Shown piece after piece: positions 49,201-58,481 of a stretch of 64,000 nt of DNA. The first letter of the stretch is position 1; every line of letters begins with the position of its first letter. Both the position numbers and the translations under genes were made by a program. This DNA is from Nakamurella flava (GTDB lineage: Bacteria; Actinomycetota; Actinomycetes; Mycobacteriales; Nakamurellaceae), in NCBI RefSeq assembly GCF_005298075.1, contig NZ_SZZH01000005.1, positions 124,001 to 188,000 on the forward strand, read 5' to 3'. The notes beneath the pieces were generated by a model that worked only from the letters and a program-made list of their open reading frames with translations, did no database searches and was not told where the DNA came from.

Positions 49201-51365
49201 TGCGCGACCTCGTACTGTGCGGCCCGGGACTCGACCCCGGAGGACAGGGCCTTCGTCCAGCCCTTGCGGATGACGGACCGGGCGCGGTCGACGGCGGTCG
49301 GGTTGATGACCATGTCGGTCCGGTAGAACGACGGGCACAGCGACGCGGCGTGCGCGTTGGCCCCGCACACCCCGCAGCCGACGCAGGAGTCGAGCACGGT
49401 GGCGACCGGGTCGGTGCGCATCGGGTCCGGGTTGGGGGCGATGGTCAGCGAGGGGCAGCCGGAGACGCGGATGCAGGCGTGGTCGCCGGTGCAGGTCTCG
49501 GCGTCGACGCCGAACCGTTCCTTGACGACCCGCTTGCCCTCCTTGATGGCCTTCTGCCGCTGCGGCTTCTCTCGGCGCTGCTTGTTCAGCTGGCACTCGG
49601 ACTGGGCGACGATGACCTTCGGGCCCTTGGTCTTAGTGGTGAGCGCGGTGACCAGCAGATCGCGCAGCTCGCCGATCCTGTACGTGTCGGTGACGGTCTT
49701 GGTCCACTTCACCCCGACGCCGCGGACGGCCTTCTCGATCGGATGCTGGGTGGAACGCAGCGGGCTGTCGGCCTGGGACGAGAGCACGTCCTGGCCGCCG
49801 GTGGCGGCGCTGTAGGCGTTGTCCACGACCAGCAGGAGCTGATCGTTCTCGTTGAAGACGGCGTTACCGACCCCGCTGGTCAGGCCGTTGTGCCAGAACC
49901 CGCCGTCGCCCATGATCGCCACGGTCCGCCGGTCGGCGGACTTGGAGTTCAGTGCGGCCGCCCCGGCCGAGCCGAGCCCGTACCCCATCGTGGTCGCGCC
50001 GAGGTTGAAGGGCTCGTTGATGGCGAACAGGTGGCAGCCGATGTCCGCGCTGACGTGGTGCTTCTTGCCGGTCTCCTTCTCCGCCAGCTTGAGTGCGCTG
50101 AAGATGGGGCGCTCCGGGCAGCCGGTGCACAGGCCCGGCGGGCGGGCCTTGATGGCCTTGGCGTCGACGCGGGTGGCGAACGGGCTGGCCGGGTCGTCGG
50201 CCGGGCGCAGCAGCGCCGGTCGGGTCCGTTCGCGGTCGGGCAGGTGGCGGGCCAGGAAGTCGTCGACACCGCGGGTGACGGCGGCGGTGGTGTACTCGCC
50301 GGCGACGGGCAGCAGGTCCTTGCCGTGCAGTGCGACGGTCGACCCGGCCCGCCGGAGAATCGCGTTGAGGTTCTGCTCGATGTAGTCGGGCTGCCCCTCC
50401 TCGACCAGCAGCACGGCCTTCTTGTCGGCGCAGAAGTCGAGAACCTCGGAGTCGACCACCGGGTAGGTCACGTTCATGACGTAGATCGGGACCTGGGTGT
50501 TGCCGAACGCGTCCGACTGGCCGAGCAGTTCGAGCGCCCGGTTCAGGGTGTTGTAGACGCCGCCCTGCACGATGATCCCGACGTCGGCGGTGCCGGCGCC
50601 GAGCACCTCGTTCAGGCCGCGCCGCGTGATGAACTCGACGGCCGCCGGCCAGCGGTTCTCGATCTTCTCCTTCTCGTGCAGGAAGCTCGCCGGCGGCAGC
50701 ACGATGCGGTCCAGCTGCCGGACCGGGTTCTCGATGGCCTCGGTGACCGTCATCGGCGGCCGCTGGTTGTCCTTGGCCTCGAAGCTGCCGGTCAGATGGC
50801 AGGCCCGCAGGCGCAGCTGCAGCATGACGGGGGTGGAGCTGGCCTCGGACAGTTCGAACCCGGCCTCGACGGCGTTGACGATCGCCTCGATGTTCGTGCG
50901 TGGGTCGAGCAGCCACATCTGCGACTTCATGGCGAACGCGTGCGAGCGTTCCTGCATGATGCTGGAGCCCTCGCCGTAGTCCTCCCCGACGATGATCAAC
51001 GCGCCACCGGTGACGCCGCCGCTGGACAGGTTGGCCAGGGCGTCGGAGGCGACGTTGGTGCCGACGGTCGACTTGAAGGTGATCGCGCCCCGGAGCGGAT
51101 AGTTCACCGATGCGGCCAGCATGGCGGCCGCGGTGGCCTCGGAGGCGCTGTTCTCGAAGTAGACGCCGAGTTCCTCCAGCACCTCGTGGGCGTCGCCGAG
51201 GACGTCCATCAGGTGCGAGATCGGCGCGCCCTGGTAGCCGCCGACGTAGGCGACGCCGGACTGCAGCAGGGCCTTGGTGACGGCGAGGATGCCCTCGCCG
51301 GAGAACGTGGTGCCCGCTCCGTCGCGGAGCTTGCGTACTTCGTGGGCGAAAGACCGTTCGGCCAT
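49197..51365 (-). CDS. iorA: Indolepyruvate:ferredoxin oxidoreductase alpha subunit
   Basis: Large subunit of 722 residues with the pyrimidine-binding domain, the thiamine diphosphate domain (GDGGFWHNGLTSGVGNAV followed by NN-type VVDNAYS) and a C-terminal Fe-S region (TCTGDHACIRVSGCP; DSCVGCGVCGANAHA). A CTGCPERP motif lies near residue 410. It converts indolepyruvate and other aryl pyruvates from transamination of aromatic amino acids. GGAG lies before the ATG at 51365. Upstream, 65 bases away, is a kynurenine-formamidase-like gene, making an aromatic amino acid breakdown operon likely. Confidence 0.9.
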   Translation of the reverse strand: MAERSFAHEVRKLRDGAGTTFSGEGILAVTKALLQSGVAYVGGYQGAPISHLMDVLGDAHEVLEELGVYFENSASEATAAAMLAASVNYPLRGAITFKSTVGTNVASDALANLSSGGVTGGALIIVGEDYGEGSSIMQERSHAFAMKSQMWLLDPRTNIEAIVNAVEAGFELSEASSTPVMLQLRLRACHLTGSFEAKDNQRPPMTVTEAIENPVRQLDRIVLPPASFLHEKEKIENRWPAAVEFITRRGLNEVLGAGTADVGIIVQGGVYNTLNRALELLGQSDAFGNTQVPIYVMNVTYPVVDSEVLDFCADKKAVLLVEEGQPDYIEQNLNAILRRAGSTVALHGKDLLPVAGEYTTAAVTRGVDDFLARHLPDRERTRPALLRPADDPASPFATRVDAKAIKARPPGLCTGCPERPIFSALKLAEKETGKKHHVSADIGCHLFAINEPFNLGATTMGYGLGSAGAAALNSKSADRRTVAIMGDGGFWHNGLTSGVGNAVFNENDQLLLVVDNAYSAATGGQDVLSSQADSPLRSTQHPIEKAVRGVGVKWTKTVTDTYRIGELRDLLVTALTTKTKGPKVIVAQSECQLNKQRREKPQRQKAIKEGKRVVKERFGVDAETCTGDHACIRVSGCPSLTIAPNPDPMRTDPVATVLDSCVGCGVCGANAHAASLCPSFYRTDMVINPTAVDRARSVIRKGWTKALSSGVESRAAQYEVAQ

Positions 51366-51430
51366 GGCGGCGGCTCCTTCTCCGTTCGGTCGATGGTCGG
51401 CTGGTCAGCGGGGGCGGCGACCCGAGCGGA

Positions 51431-52189
51431 TCAGGACGGGACGATGGCGTACGCGCGGGCCGGCGACCCGGTGCCGCCGACGATCGGCAGCGGCGAGACC
51501 ACCAGCATGGCCCCGGTGGCCGGCAGCCGGTCGAGGTTCTGCAGCTGGGTCAGGCCGTACTTGTCGGCGCCCAGCAGGTAGTGGTGCACCGGGAACGGCG
51601 GCTGCAGTCCGCCGGCCTGACCGGCGTCGATACCGACCGTCTCCACCCCGTAGCCGGTGATGGGCGACTCGGCGAGCCACTGCGCCCCCTCGGCCGAGAC
51701 GCCCGGGGTGTGCGGGCCGGCGTCGTCGGCATTAGCGAAGGCCTGGGCGTCCCGGCTGTACCGGCTCCAGCCGGTGCGCAGCAGCAGCCAGGCACCCTCC
51801 GGCAACGGACCGAGAGCCTCGAAGTCCGCTGGGCCGACCAGCAGATCGGGGTTCTCCTGCGCGCGCTCGGTGACGTCCAGGACGACGGCCGGTCCGACGA
51901 GCCGACGCGGCGGGATGGTGTCGACGGAGTTGCCGTCCCGGCCGGTCGCCCAGTGCACGGGGGCGTCGAGGTGGGTGCCGGTGTGCTCGCCGAGGTGGAT
52001 GTTGTTCCAGCCCCAGAACGGCCCGTCGTCGTCGAAGTCGCTGACCTTCTCCAGCGACAGCGGGATCGTGTTCGCGAACGGCGGCGGCAGCTGCAGGACG
52101 GGGGTGTCCGGCGAGAGCGGGGCGGTGAGGTCGAGGATCTCCACCCCGCCGGTCGCCAGGGAATCGAGCAGGTCGTCGACGACGGTCAT
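51431..52189 (-). CDS. Cyclase family protein (kynurenine formamidase-like)
   Basis: Metal-dependent hydrolase of the cyclase/KynB superfamily, 252 residues. The signature HTGTHLDAPVHW supplies zinc ligands, and an early DLTAPLSPDTPV block is typical. Relatives hydrolyse N-formylkynurenine, isatin or cyclic amides. Next to iorAB, a role in tryptophan/indole breakdown is reasonable but unproven. Among clustered starts (GTG 52198, ATG 52195, ATG 52189), the last has GAGAGG at 8-base spacing and is chosen. Confidence 0.85.
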   Translation of the reverse strand: MTVVDDLLDSLATGGVEILDLTAPLSPDTPVLQLPPPFANTIPLSLEKVSDFDDDGPFWGWNNIHLGEHTGTHLDAPVHWATGRDGNSVDTIPPRRLVGPAVVLDVTERAQENPDLLVGPADFEALGPLPEGAWLLLRTGWSRYSRDAQAFANADDAGPHTPGVSAEGAQWLAESPITGYGVETVGIDAGQAGGLQPPFPVHHYLLGADKYGLTQLQNLDRLPATGAMLVVSPLPIVGGTGSPARAYAIVPS

Positions 52190-52345
52190 GGCCATCACCT
52201 CTCGGTCGCAGTACGGGACGCGGATCGCGGTCGCCCGGGGGACGACTGCTGCCGTGACGTCGGACGGTAGGCGGTGGCCCGGGCGGGGCTCTATCCAGTT
52301 CGCGCGTGGGTCAGCCGGAATGCGGGCGGACCGGGCGGCCCGGTC

Positions 52346-53308
52346 TCAGCGGGAGCGTTGCAGGGTCTGGCTGGGCGTCTCGCCGAACGTCGACCGGTAG
52401 TCGCCGGACAACCGGCCGAGGTGGGTGACGCCCCAGCGCAGCGCCGCCTCCGTGACGCTCGCGGCGCGGCCCTGTTGCAGATCGGCGCGCACCCGTTCCA
52501 GCCGGACCCGGCGCAGGTGGGCCATCGGGGTGACGCCCAGGTGCACGCGAAAGCCGGCCTGCAGGGCGCGGACGCTGAGACCGACGGCCTCGGCGATGTC
52601 CGGGGTGCCGAGCGGTTCGGCACAGTGGTCCTCGATGAGCCGGGCGGCGCGGCGGATCGGCCGCTCGTGGGGGGTGACGGCGGCAGCTTCGCCGGGGACG
52701 GCCAGCCCGGCCAGCAACCCGTCGATGAGCGCGATCCGCAACGCCGCGGCCGCAGAGGGCGCCGACGCGAGCCCGTCGGGACGGTCCACGTCGGTGACGA
52801 CCAGGTCGACCAGGGCCCGCCAGCTCCGCCCCGCCCCCCGGGTGAGATCGAGTTCGCCGACCCCGTCGGGGATGTCGAGCCCGGCGGCCCGGGCGACCGC
52901 CACCCGTTGCGTCAGCACCGGACGGCCGATCCGCACCATCAGGCGCGGATTGCCCCTCGAGTAGCGCATCCGCAGCGGGCGCCCCGGCGGGGCGACCACC
53001 GCTGTGCCCGGGTGCGCGGCGACCGTGGCTCGTCCGGCCACGATGGTGCACCGACCGGCCAGCGGGATCTGGACGAGCTGGAAACCCATGCCGTCGACGG
53101 CGATCTCGACCTCGGACGCGTAGTCGATGTAGTGCAGGCTCAGACCGTCGAGATCGACCGCGTTGTGCAGCGCGCGAAAGCCCTCGACACCGGCCGTCGG
53201 CATCAGCCGGTGCGGGGCGAGCTGGGCCGAGACCGAGGCTCGGGCGACATCGAGACTCGTGGTGCGCAGCACCCGGTGGGCGGACAGGGGCGGGGCCGAC
53301 CGGGCCAT
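52346..53308 (-). CDS. AraC-family transcriptional regulator
   Basis: AraC/XylS regulator of 320 residues: N-terminal beta-rich ligand domain of the AraC-binding-like type (FQLVQIPLAGRCTIVAG; HPGTAVVAPPGRPLRMRYS) and a C-terminal double HTH (LGTPDIAEAVGLSVRALQAGFR; GVTHLGRLSGDYRSTFGETP). Homologues activate aromatic or aldehyde catabolic genes. It is divergent from a flavin reductase/monooxygenase pair (gap 160 bases), its probable target; the cyclase-iorAB operon on its other side may also respond. The ATG at 53308 follows a Gly/Arg-rich frame extension that does not look coding. Confidence 0.88.
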   Translation of the reverse strand: MARSAPPLSAHRVLRTTSLDVARASVSAQLAPHRLMPTAGVEGFRALHNAVDLDGLSLHYIDYASEVEIAVDGMGFQLVQIPLAGRCTIVAGRATVAAHPGTAVVAPPGRPLRMRYSRGNPRLMVRIGRPVLTQRVAVARAAGLDIPDGVGELDLTRGAGRSWRALVDLVVTDVDRPDGLASAPSAAAALRIALIDGLLAGLAVPGEAAAVTPHERPIRRAARLIEDHCAEPLGTPDIAEAVGLSVRALQAGFRVHLGVTPMAHLRRVRLERVRADLQQGRAASVTEAALRWGVTHLGRLSGDYRSTFGETPSQTLQRSR

Positions 53309-53468
53309 GGGCCACCTCCCGCACGGGCGCCCCGTCACCGACGCGCCGGCGCGGCTCCGTTGACATTTGACTGACGTTCGTCCGGATCGCAGAACACAAG
53401 CGTTCCCTGGACAGCGGCGACTGTCAATGGATAGCCCGTCCCGGCGCCCTGACCGGACGATCTCCGCC

Positions 53469-53960
53469 ATGCCGCAGCACACCCCGCCCGCCCCGGTCGT
53501 GAACGACCCCGCGACGACTCCGTCCGCGCTGCGCCGCCACCTCGCCCGCTGGCCGACCGGCGTCGCCGTCGTCACGACCGTCGTCGACGGTCGGCCCGTC
53601 GGCAAGACCATCAACAGCTTCCACTCGACCTCGTTGCAACCGCCGCTGGTCGGATGGTGCGTCGACCACGGCTCCAGTCAGCTGGACGACTGGCTGGCCG
53701 CCGACGGCTTCGTCGTGCACGTGTTGAGCGCCGACCAGATACCCCTGGCGACCCACTTCGCGAACCGATCGGCCGACCGGTTCGCCGGGATCGAGTGGAC
53801 GGCCGGCCTGGACGGCATGCCGCTGCTCGTCGCGGACGTACCCCTCCGCCTGGAATGCCGCGTCCGGCATCGACTCCCGGTCGGCGACCACACCTACCTC
53901 GTCGGCCAGGTCGTCGACCTCACCGCCGGCCCGGCCATCCCGCTCGTCCTGCAGCGCTGA
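53469..53960 (+). CDS. Flavin reductase (HpaC/RutF-like)
   Basis: Flavin reductase-like protein of 163 residues supplying reduced FMN or FAD to a partner monooxygenase. It has the FMN-binding split-barrel features LARWPTGVAVVTT, VGKTINSFHSTSLQPPLVGWCV and the late DHTYLVGQVVDL. Starts at 53427 and 53367 are also in frame, but the ATG at 53469 leaves the normal short lead before the fold. The LLM-class monooxygenase gene follows after 28 bases, forming a two-component monooxygenase unit. Confidence 0.85.
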   Translation: MPQHTPPAPVVNDPATTPSALRRHLARWPTGVAVVTTVVDGRPVGKTINSFHSTSLQPPLVGWCVDHGSSQLDDWLAADGFVVHVLSADQIPLATHFANRSADRFAGIEWTAGLDGMPLLVADVPLRLECRVRHRLPVGDHTYLVGQVVDLTAGPAIPLVLQR

Positions 53961-53988
53961 ACCGCCCGCTCATCGAAAGGAACTCACC

Positions 53989-55089
53989 GTGTCCACACCG
54001 CTTCTCGACGCCGACCACTTCCGTCTCGGCCTGTTCTCCTCGAACTGCACCGGCGGCCTGGCCGTCACGACGATCCCGGAGCGCTGGTCGGCGTCCTGGG
54101 CGGACAACCTGCGGTTGGCCCAGCTGGCCGATCGGGTCGGCATCGACTTCATGCTGCCGATCGCCCGGTGGATCGGGTACGGGGGCGTCACCAACTTCCA
54201 CGAGGGCGTCCTGGAACCGGTGCCGTGGGCCACCGCGATCGTCGCCTCGACCGAGCGGGTGACCGCGTTCGCCACGGTGCACACCGCCTTCAATCACCCG
54301 GTGGTGACGGCCAAGCAGCTCGCCACCGTCGACCAGGTCGCGCCCGGTCGGGTCGGCGTGAACGTCGTGGCGGGCTGGAACCAGCCCGAGTACGAGGCCA
54401 TGGGCGTTGATCTCCCCCAGGACCACGACTCCCGGTACGCCCTCGCCCAGGAGTGGATCGACATCGTCACCACGTTGTGGCAGCGCGAGGGCCGGTACGA
54501 CGTGCCCGGTCGGTTCTGGAACCTGACCGGGGTGGAGGCACTGCCCAAGCCGGCCGACGGTCGGCTGCCGATCCTGAACGCCGGGTCGAGCGCCCAGGGC
54601 AAGGCGTATGCGGCCCGCAACGCCGACTTCGTCTTCACGATCGTCAGCGGACCGGAGCAGGGCGCCGAGGTGGTCCGCGGATTGCACGCCGACGCCGCGG
54701 CCCAGGGGCGGACCAGCGGGGTGCTCACGCCGACGCATGTGGTCTGCCGGCCGACCCGCGAGGAAGCCCGCGAGTACCTGCACTACTACGCCGACGAGAA
54801 CGCCGACTGGGATGCGGTCGACAACCTGATGCGGCTGCAGGGTCTGCACGCGCAGTCGTTCAGCCCGGAGATGCTGGCCACGTTCCGCGGCCGGTTCGCC
54901 GCCGGGCACGGCACCTGCCCGCTGGTCGGCTCCCCCGACGATGTGGCCGACGAGATCGAGCGCTTCGCCCGGGCCGGTTTCGGCGGCATCACGATGTCGT
55001 TCGTCGACTACGTCGGCGAGCTGGAGTATTTCGCGCAGGAGGTCATGCCGCGGCTGGTCAAGAAGGGGCTGCGCCCCGAAATGGGCTGA
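53989..55089 (+). CDS. LLM-class FMNH2-dependent monooxygenase
   Basis: Luciferase-like (TIM-barrel) monooxygenase of 366 residues, similar in motifs to RutA/SfnG-type enzymes: FGLFSSN-like start (LGLFSSNCTGG), TAFATVHTAFNHPVVTAKQLATVDQ, GRVGVNVVAGWNQPEYEAMG, and ILNAGSSAQGKAYAA near 190. It would use FMNH2 from the preceding reductase to oxygenate a heterocycle, sulfone or aromatic substrate. AAGGA lies 7 bases before the GTG. Substrate undetermined; the AraC regulator upstream suggests inducible use. Confidence 0.88.
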   Translation: MSTPLLDADHFRLGLFSSNCTGGLAVTTIPERWSASWADNLRLAQLADRVGIDFMLPIARWIGYGGVTNFHEGVLEPVPWATAIVASTERVTAFATVHTAFNHPVVTAKQLATVDQVAPGRVGVNVVAGWNQPEYEAMGVDLPQDHDSRYALAQEWIDIVTTLWQREGRYDVPGRFWNLTGVEALPKPADGRLPILNAGSSAQGKAYAARNADFVFTIVSGPEQGAEVVRGLHADAAAQGRTSGVLTPTHVVCRPTREEAREYLHYYADENADWDAVDNLMRLQGLHAQSFSPEMLATFRGRFAAGHGTCPLVGSPDDVADEIERFARAGFGGITMSFVDYVGELEYFAQEVMPRLVKKGLRPEMG

Positions 55090-55123
55090 TCAGGTCTCAG
55101 ACCGGTCGTCCGCTGGCTGCACG

Positions 55124-55167
55124 GCATGGCGCAATAGTTCACCTAAGCGCATACTATTGCGCCATGC
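55124..55167. promoter_or_regulatory. Palindromic operator over the abiE start codon
   Basis: GCATGGCGCAATAGT at 55124-55138 and its exact complement at 55153-55167 with a 14-base spacer. The right arm contains the ATG of the antitoxin gene (55164). AbiEi antitoxins repress their own operon by binding promoter inverted repeats, so this is the likely autoregulatory site. Confidence 0.7.
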
Positions 55168-55913
55168 GGAGGGACGAGTGGTGGCCCAATCTCCGCCTGC
55201 AGGCGGAGGACCAGCACGGGCTCATCACCGCCGCACAAGGCCGCCTGGCCGGAGCCACCCGTCGGCAGCTGGCCGACCTCATCGAGCAGGGCACCCTGAC
55301 CCGCCTCCAGCACGGCATCTACCAACTGACCGGGACCCCGTCCGATGAGTGGACCGGTGTCCGTACCGCATGGCTCGCCCTGGCCCCGGAACGATCAGCG
55401 CCGGAGCGGCTGGCCGCCCCTGATCCTGAGGGGGTGGTCTCCCATCGCAGCGCGGCACAGCTGCTGGGCCTCGGCGATCTCGACGCCGATCGCATCGAAT
55501 TCGTCGCGTCCACTCGACGGCGGCCCCGCAATCCGGATGTCGTCGTCCACCAAGCCCAAGTCCGGTCCGGAGACTGGATCGTCGAGCACGGCCTGCCGGT
55601 CACCACTCCGGTGGTCACGGTCGCCGCGCTCGCGGACAGCGGAGTCGACCGCGAGCACCTGGCGGTGGTGGCCCGGGATGCGGTCTGGCGGAGGGACGTA
55701 CCCGTCACTTCGCTGGCCGCTGCGCTGGATCGCTGCGCGGCGGGATACGGATTCGACGACGGCACCGCTCTGATCGATGAGCTGATCGCCCTCGCCGGCG
55801 TCCCCCAGTCCAGCATCGACCTGGCCGCCCACGCGACCGGCGGTGACCGTGCTCGTAGTTCTCCTCCAGCGGGGCCTGGACGTTTTCGAGCGATGATTGC
55901 TGACCCTCCATGA
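55164..55913 (+). CDS. abiEi: AbiEi-family antitoxin / autorepressor
   Basis: Antitoxin of a type IV AbiE toxin-antitoxin phage-defence pair, 249 residues. An N-terminal winged-helix (GLITAAQGRLAGATRRQLADLIEQGTL, then RLQHGIYQL) is followed by the AbiEi C-terminal domain (VVSHRSAAQLLGLGDL; HGLPVTTPVVTVAALADSG). It represses its promoter and counteracts the toxin without direct binding in characterised systems. The ATG lies inside a palindrome upstream. The stop overlaps the toxin start by ATGA, fixing equal translation. Confidence 0.88.
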   Translation: MRRDEWWPNLRLQAEDQHGLITAAQGRLAGATRRQLADLIEQGTLTRLQHGIYQLTGTPSDEWTGVRTAWLALAPERSAPERLAAPDPEGVVSHRSAAQLLGLGDLDADRIEFVASTRRRPRNPDVVVHQAQVRSGDWIVEHGLPVTTPVVTVAALADSGVDREHLAVVARDAVWRRDVPVTSLAAALDRCAAGYGFDDGTALIDELIALAGVPQSSIDLAAHATGGDRARSSPPAGPGRFRAMIADPP

Positions 55914-56803
55914 CAGGGAAGGCCTATCCCACTCCCGCTGCCTTTCGCCGAGCCCTGACGGACAGAACCAAGCAGGCCTCAACCGCTAGCGGCCGACCCT
56001 TTCAGGAGCTTCGGCGCCTGTTTGTCCTGCACTGCTTTCTCGCGCGTGTCTTCGACATTCCCGGCGAACGCTGGATCCTCAAAGGTGGAACCAGCCTGGC
56101 GGTCCAGCTTCCCAATGCTCGATTCAGCAGGGATCTCGACCTGCTGAATACGGCCGCCGACCTCACCATCGACGGTTGCATCACCGAACTGAAGGAGGCC
56201 GGCCGTGCGCAAGGGCGAGACCCCTTCATCTTCGATGTCAGCGAACGGGGGCGCCTGACCGGCGCGACTCACGGGGTCACGCTGACCGTGCGGGCCCTGT
56301 TGGGCTCCACCGTTTTCGAGCAGTTCCCGCTCGATCTGACGACCGGTCTGCACTTCACCGGCAAGGTGCGGGTGCTGCACTCGGACTTCCCGGTGTCGAT
56401 CGATGATGTCGGGCCACCTCCACCCATGCGGCTTTACCCCGTGGTTGACCAGGTCGCCGACAAGGTTGCCGCGATGTACGAGCAACACAACGGAAGGACG
56501 TCGGGACGCTACCGCGATCTCGTTGACCTCGTCCTCATCATCGGCGCCGACGACATCACCATCGATCCAGAGCAGCTGGGGGCAGCGCTACGACGGGAAC
56601 AGCGCCGACGCGGGATGACCTTGCCCAGGAAGCTGGTTCCACCCGGACCGGATTGGCAGCAGAAGTACACACTGGAGGCAATGAGGTCACCGGTTCCTAC
56701 CTCCCTTCGCAGTCTGACCCGTTCGCTCGAGTTCGCCGGCCAGACCATCGACCCCGTTCTGGCCCGGTTCCACGATGGCGATCATCGCATCGACGGCCGC
56801 TGA
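55910..56803 (+). CDS. abiEii: AbiEii-family nucleotidyltransferase toxin
   Basis: Toxin of the AbiE pair, 297 residues, DNA-polymerase-beta-like nucleotidyltransferase (AbiEii/DUF1814). Motif I is KGGTSL with RFSRDLDLL (residues about 58-79), and the later helix-rich part has DKVAAMYEQHN and RYRDLVDLVLI, typical of this family. Related MenT toxins modify tRNA acceptor ends; that activity is inferred. Base composition is lower in GC than the neighbours over the first 400 bases, in line with acquisition by transfer. A strong hairpin follows. Confidence 0.9.
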   Translation: MTGKAYPTPAAFRRALTDRTKQASTASGRPFQELRRLFVLHCFLARVFDIPGERWILKGGTSLAVQLPNARFSRDLDLLNTAADLTIDGCITELKEAGRAQGRDPFIFDVSERGRLTGATHGVTLTVRALLGSTVFEQFPLDLTTGLHFTGKVRVLHSDFPVSIDDVGPPPPMRLYPVVDQVADKVAAMYEQHNGRTSGRYRDLVDLVLIIGADDITIDPEQLGAALRREQRRRGMTLPRKLVPPGPDWQQKYTLEAMRSPVPTSLRSLTRSLEFAGQTIDPVLARFHDGDHRIDGR

Positions 56804-56813
56804 GCCCCTGGAC

Positions 56814-56855
56814 GTCCCGCGCCCCGGCCGATGACATCAGGCGGGGGCGCGGGAC
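56814..56855. terminator. Bidirectional hairpin after the abiE operon
   Basis: GTCCCGCGCCCC at 56814-56825 pairs exactly with GGGGCGCGGGAC at 56844-56855, loop 18 bases, between the convergent abiEii and FAD oxidoreductase stops. Confidence 0.6.
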
Positions 56856-56870
56856 CTTCGGGGGCGGCGG

Positions 56871-58481
56871 TCAGCCGCGGTGCAGCACCCGGTTCAGGGC
56901 TCGCTGCGGGGCGGACGGGCGCAGCAGCGCCTGCGCGGCCAGGTGCCCGGAACCGCCGCCGAGGCCGGGGCCGGGGTGGGTGAAAGCGCCGATGTGTAGC
57001 AGTTTCTCGACGCCGGTGCGGTGACCGGTGCCGGTGCCGGGCCGCCACAGCAGCGACTGGTCGAGCTCGGCAGCCCCGCCGTACGGGTCGCCGTGGACGG
57101 CGTTGGCGTTGGCGGCCTGCAGGCCGGTCGGGGAGATGACGTGCCGGCCCACCACCCGGTCACGTAGCCCGGGCGCATACTCGGCCACCCGGTCCAGGAC
57201 CCGGTCGGCGTAGGCGTCGGCCAGTTCCGGGGTCCACCCGCCGCTGACGTCCAGTTGCCCGGCTGCATCGCCGACGGGCGCCCACGGGACCTCCTGCAGT
57301 TGCAGCCACAGGGTGGCCGCGCCGTCCGGGGCGCGGGTCGGGTCGAGGACCGTCTGCTGGCCCACGACGACGGTCGGCGCCGCGGGTAGCAGACCCGCCT
57401 CGGCCTGGGCGCAGGCGACACCCGTGCTGTCGGCGCCGTTGCTGACGTGCACCAGCGGCACCGCGTCGAGACGGTCGTCGGTCCAGCGCAGCGGCCGGTC
57501 CAGGGCCAGGTGGATCTGGGTGGCCGCCCGGCCCGGGCGGTGGCGGGCCACGGCCTGCCGGCCGTGGTCGTCGACATCGCCCGGGGCGAGCAGGGTCTGG
57601 TAGAGCCGGCCAGTCGAGGTGGAGGCCAGCACGGCCCGCTTCGCGGCCAGGCGGGTGCCCGAGACATGTACGGCGACGGCCTTACCGTCCCGGACCTCGA
57701 TGCGGTCGGCCGGGTTGCCCAGGTACGTCTCGACGCCCCGTTCGGCCAGCAGCGCGGCGAAGGCGGCGGTGAAGTTGGCCGCACCCCCCTCGACGATCGG
57801 TAGCCCGATGGCGTGCATGGTGAAGGCCATCACCGGCAGCATCAGCCCGCCGGTGGCCTGGTCCGGCGCGAGACCGGCGTGCAGCAGCCACGGCGACCAC
57901 AGCTGGTCGACCTCCCAGCCGGTGAACCGCTCACGAACCAGGCCACGGCCGGACTGGGTGGCCACCCGGGCCAGCTCGCCGAGACCGGCGCGGCCGAGAC
58001 CACGCAGCGCCCCGAGTCCGAGCCGCGCACTGTCCCCCGCCGTCAGCTCCGAGCCCAGCGCCCCGAAGACGTGCGGCGCCCAGCTCTCGAACTGGGCCAG
58101 CATCCCCGCGTACGCGTCGGCGTCCGCCGGATGCTCGAACAGCTTCGCGGTGAGCGCGGCGTCGCGGTCGGCGACGACGGCGCCCCGCTCCGACACCGAC
58201 GCGGTCACCGGGCCCTCAGCGTGCCGGTAGACCAGCCCGTGCCGGTGCAGGTCGGGGCCGAGCGTCCCGTACCCGGCGCCGCCGACGAACAGCGGATGCC
58301 AGGACGAGAACGTGTCGTGCACGTATCCGGGGGCGGTGAGCTCGCCGGAATCGATGAAACCGCCGATCCGGTCACGCTCGTCGACCAGCGCGACCTTCCA
58401 ACCGGCGCCGGCCAGTTCCGCTGCGGCCACCAGGCCGTTGATGCCGGCTCCGATGACGACGGCGTCGTAGGTCGCGCTCAT
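56871..58481 (-). CDS. CrtI/phytoene-desaturase-like FAD oxidoreductase
   Basis: FAD-dependent oxidoreductase of 536 residues, related to the phytoene desaturase/amine oxidase superfamily. It starts with the dinucleotide motif VVIGAGINGLVAAAELAGAGW and the following acidic ribose-binding VDERDRIGG, and ends with the FAD-contact block LLHIGAFTHPGPGLGGGSGHLAA. Carotenoid work is not implied; many actinobacterial relatives have no known substrate. The ATG overlaps the stop of the monooxygenase gene upstream (ATGA), and an SDR gene precedes that, making a three-enzyme redox operon. Confidence 0.85.
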   Translation of the reverse strand: MSATYDAVVIGAGINGLVAAAELAGAGWKVALVDERDRIGGFIDSGELTAPGYVHDTFSSWHPLFVGGAGYGTLGPDLHRHGLVYRHAEGPVTASVSERGAVVADRDAALTAKLFEHPADADAYAGMLAQFESWAPHVFGALGSELTAGDSARLGLGALRGLGRAGLGELARVATQSGRGLVRERFTGWEVDQLWSPWLLHAGLAPDQATGGLMLPVMAFTMHAIGLPIVEGGAANFTAAFAALLAERGVETYLGNPADRIEVRDGKAVAVHVSGTRLAAKRAVLASTSTGRLYQTLLAPGDVDDHGRQAVARHRPGRAATQIHLALDRPLRWTDDRLDAVPLVHVSNGADSTGVACAQAEAGLLPAAPTVVVGQQTVLDPTRAPDGAATLWLQLQEVPWAPVGDAAGQLDVSGGWTPELADAYADRVLDRVAEYAPGLRDRVVGRHVISPTGLQAANANAVHGDPYGGAAELDQSLLWRPGTGTGHRTGVEKLLHIGAFTHPGPGLGGGSGHLAAQALLRPSAPQRALNRVLHRG

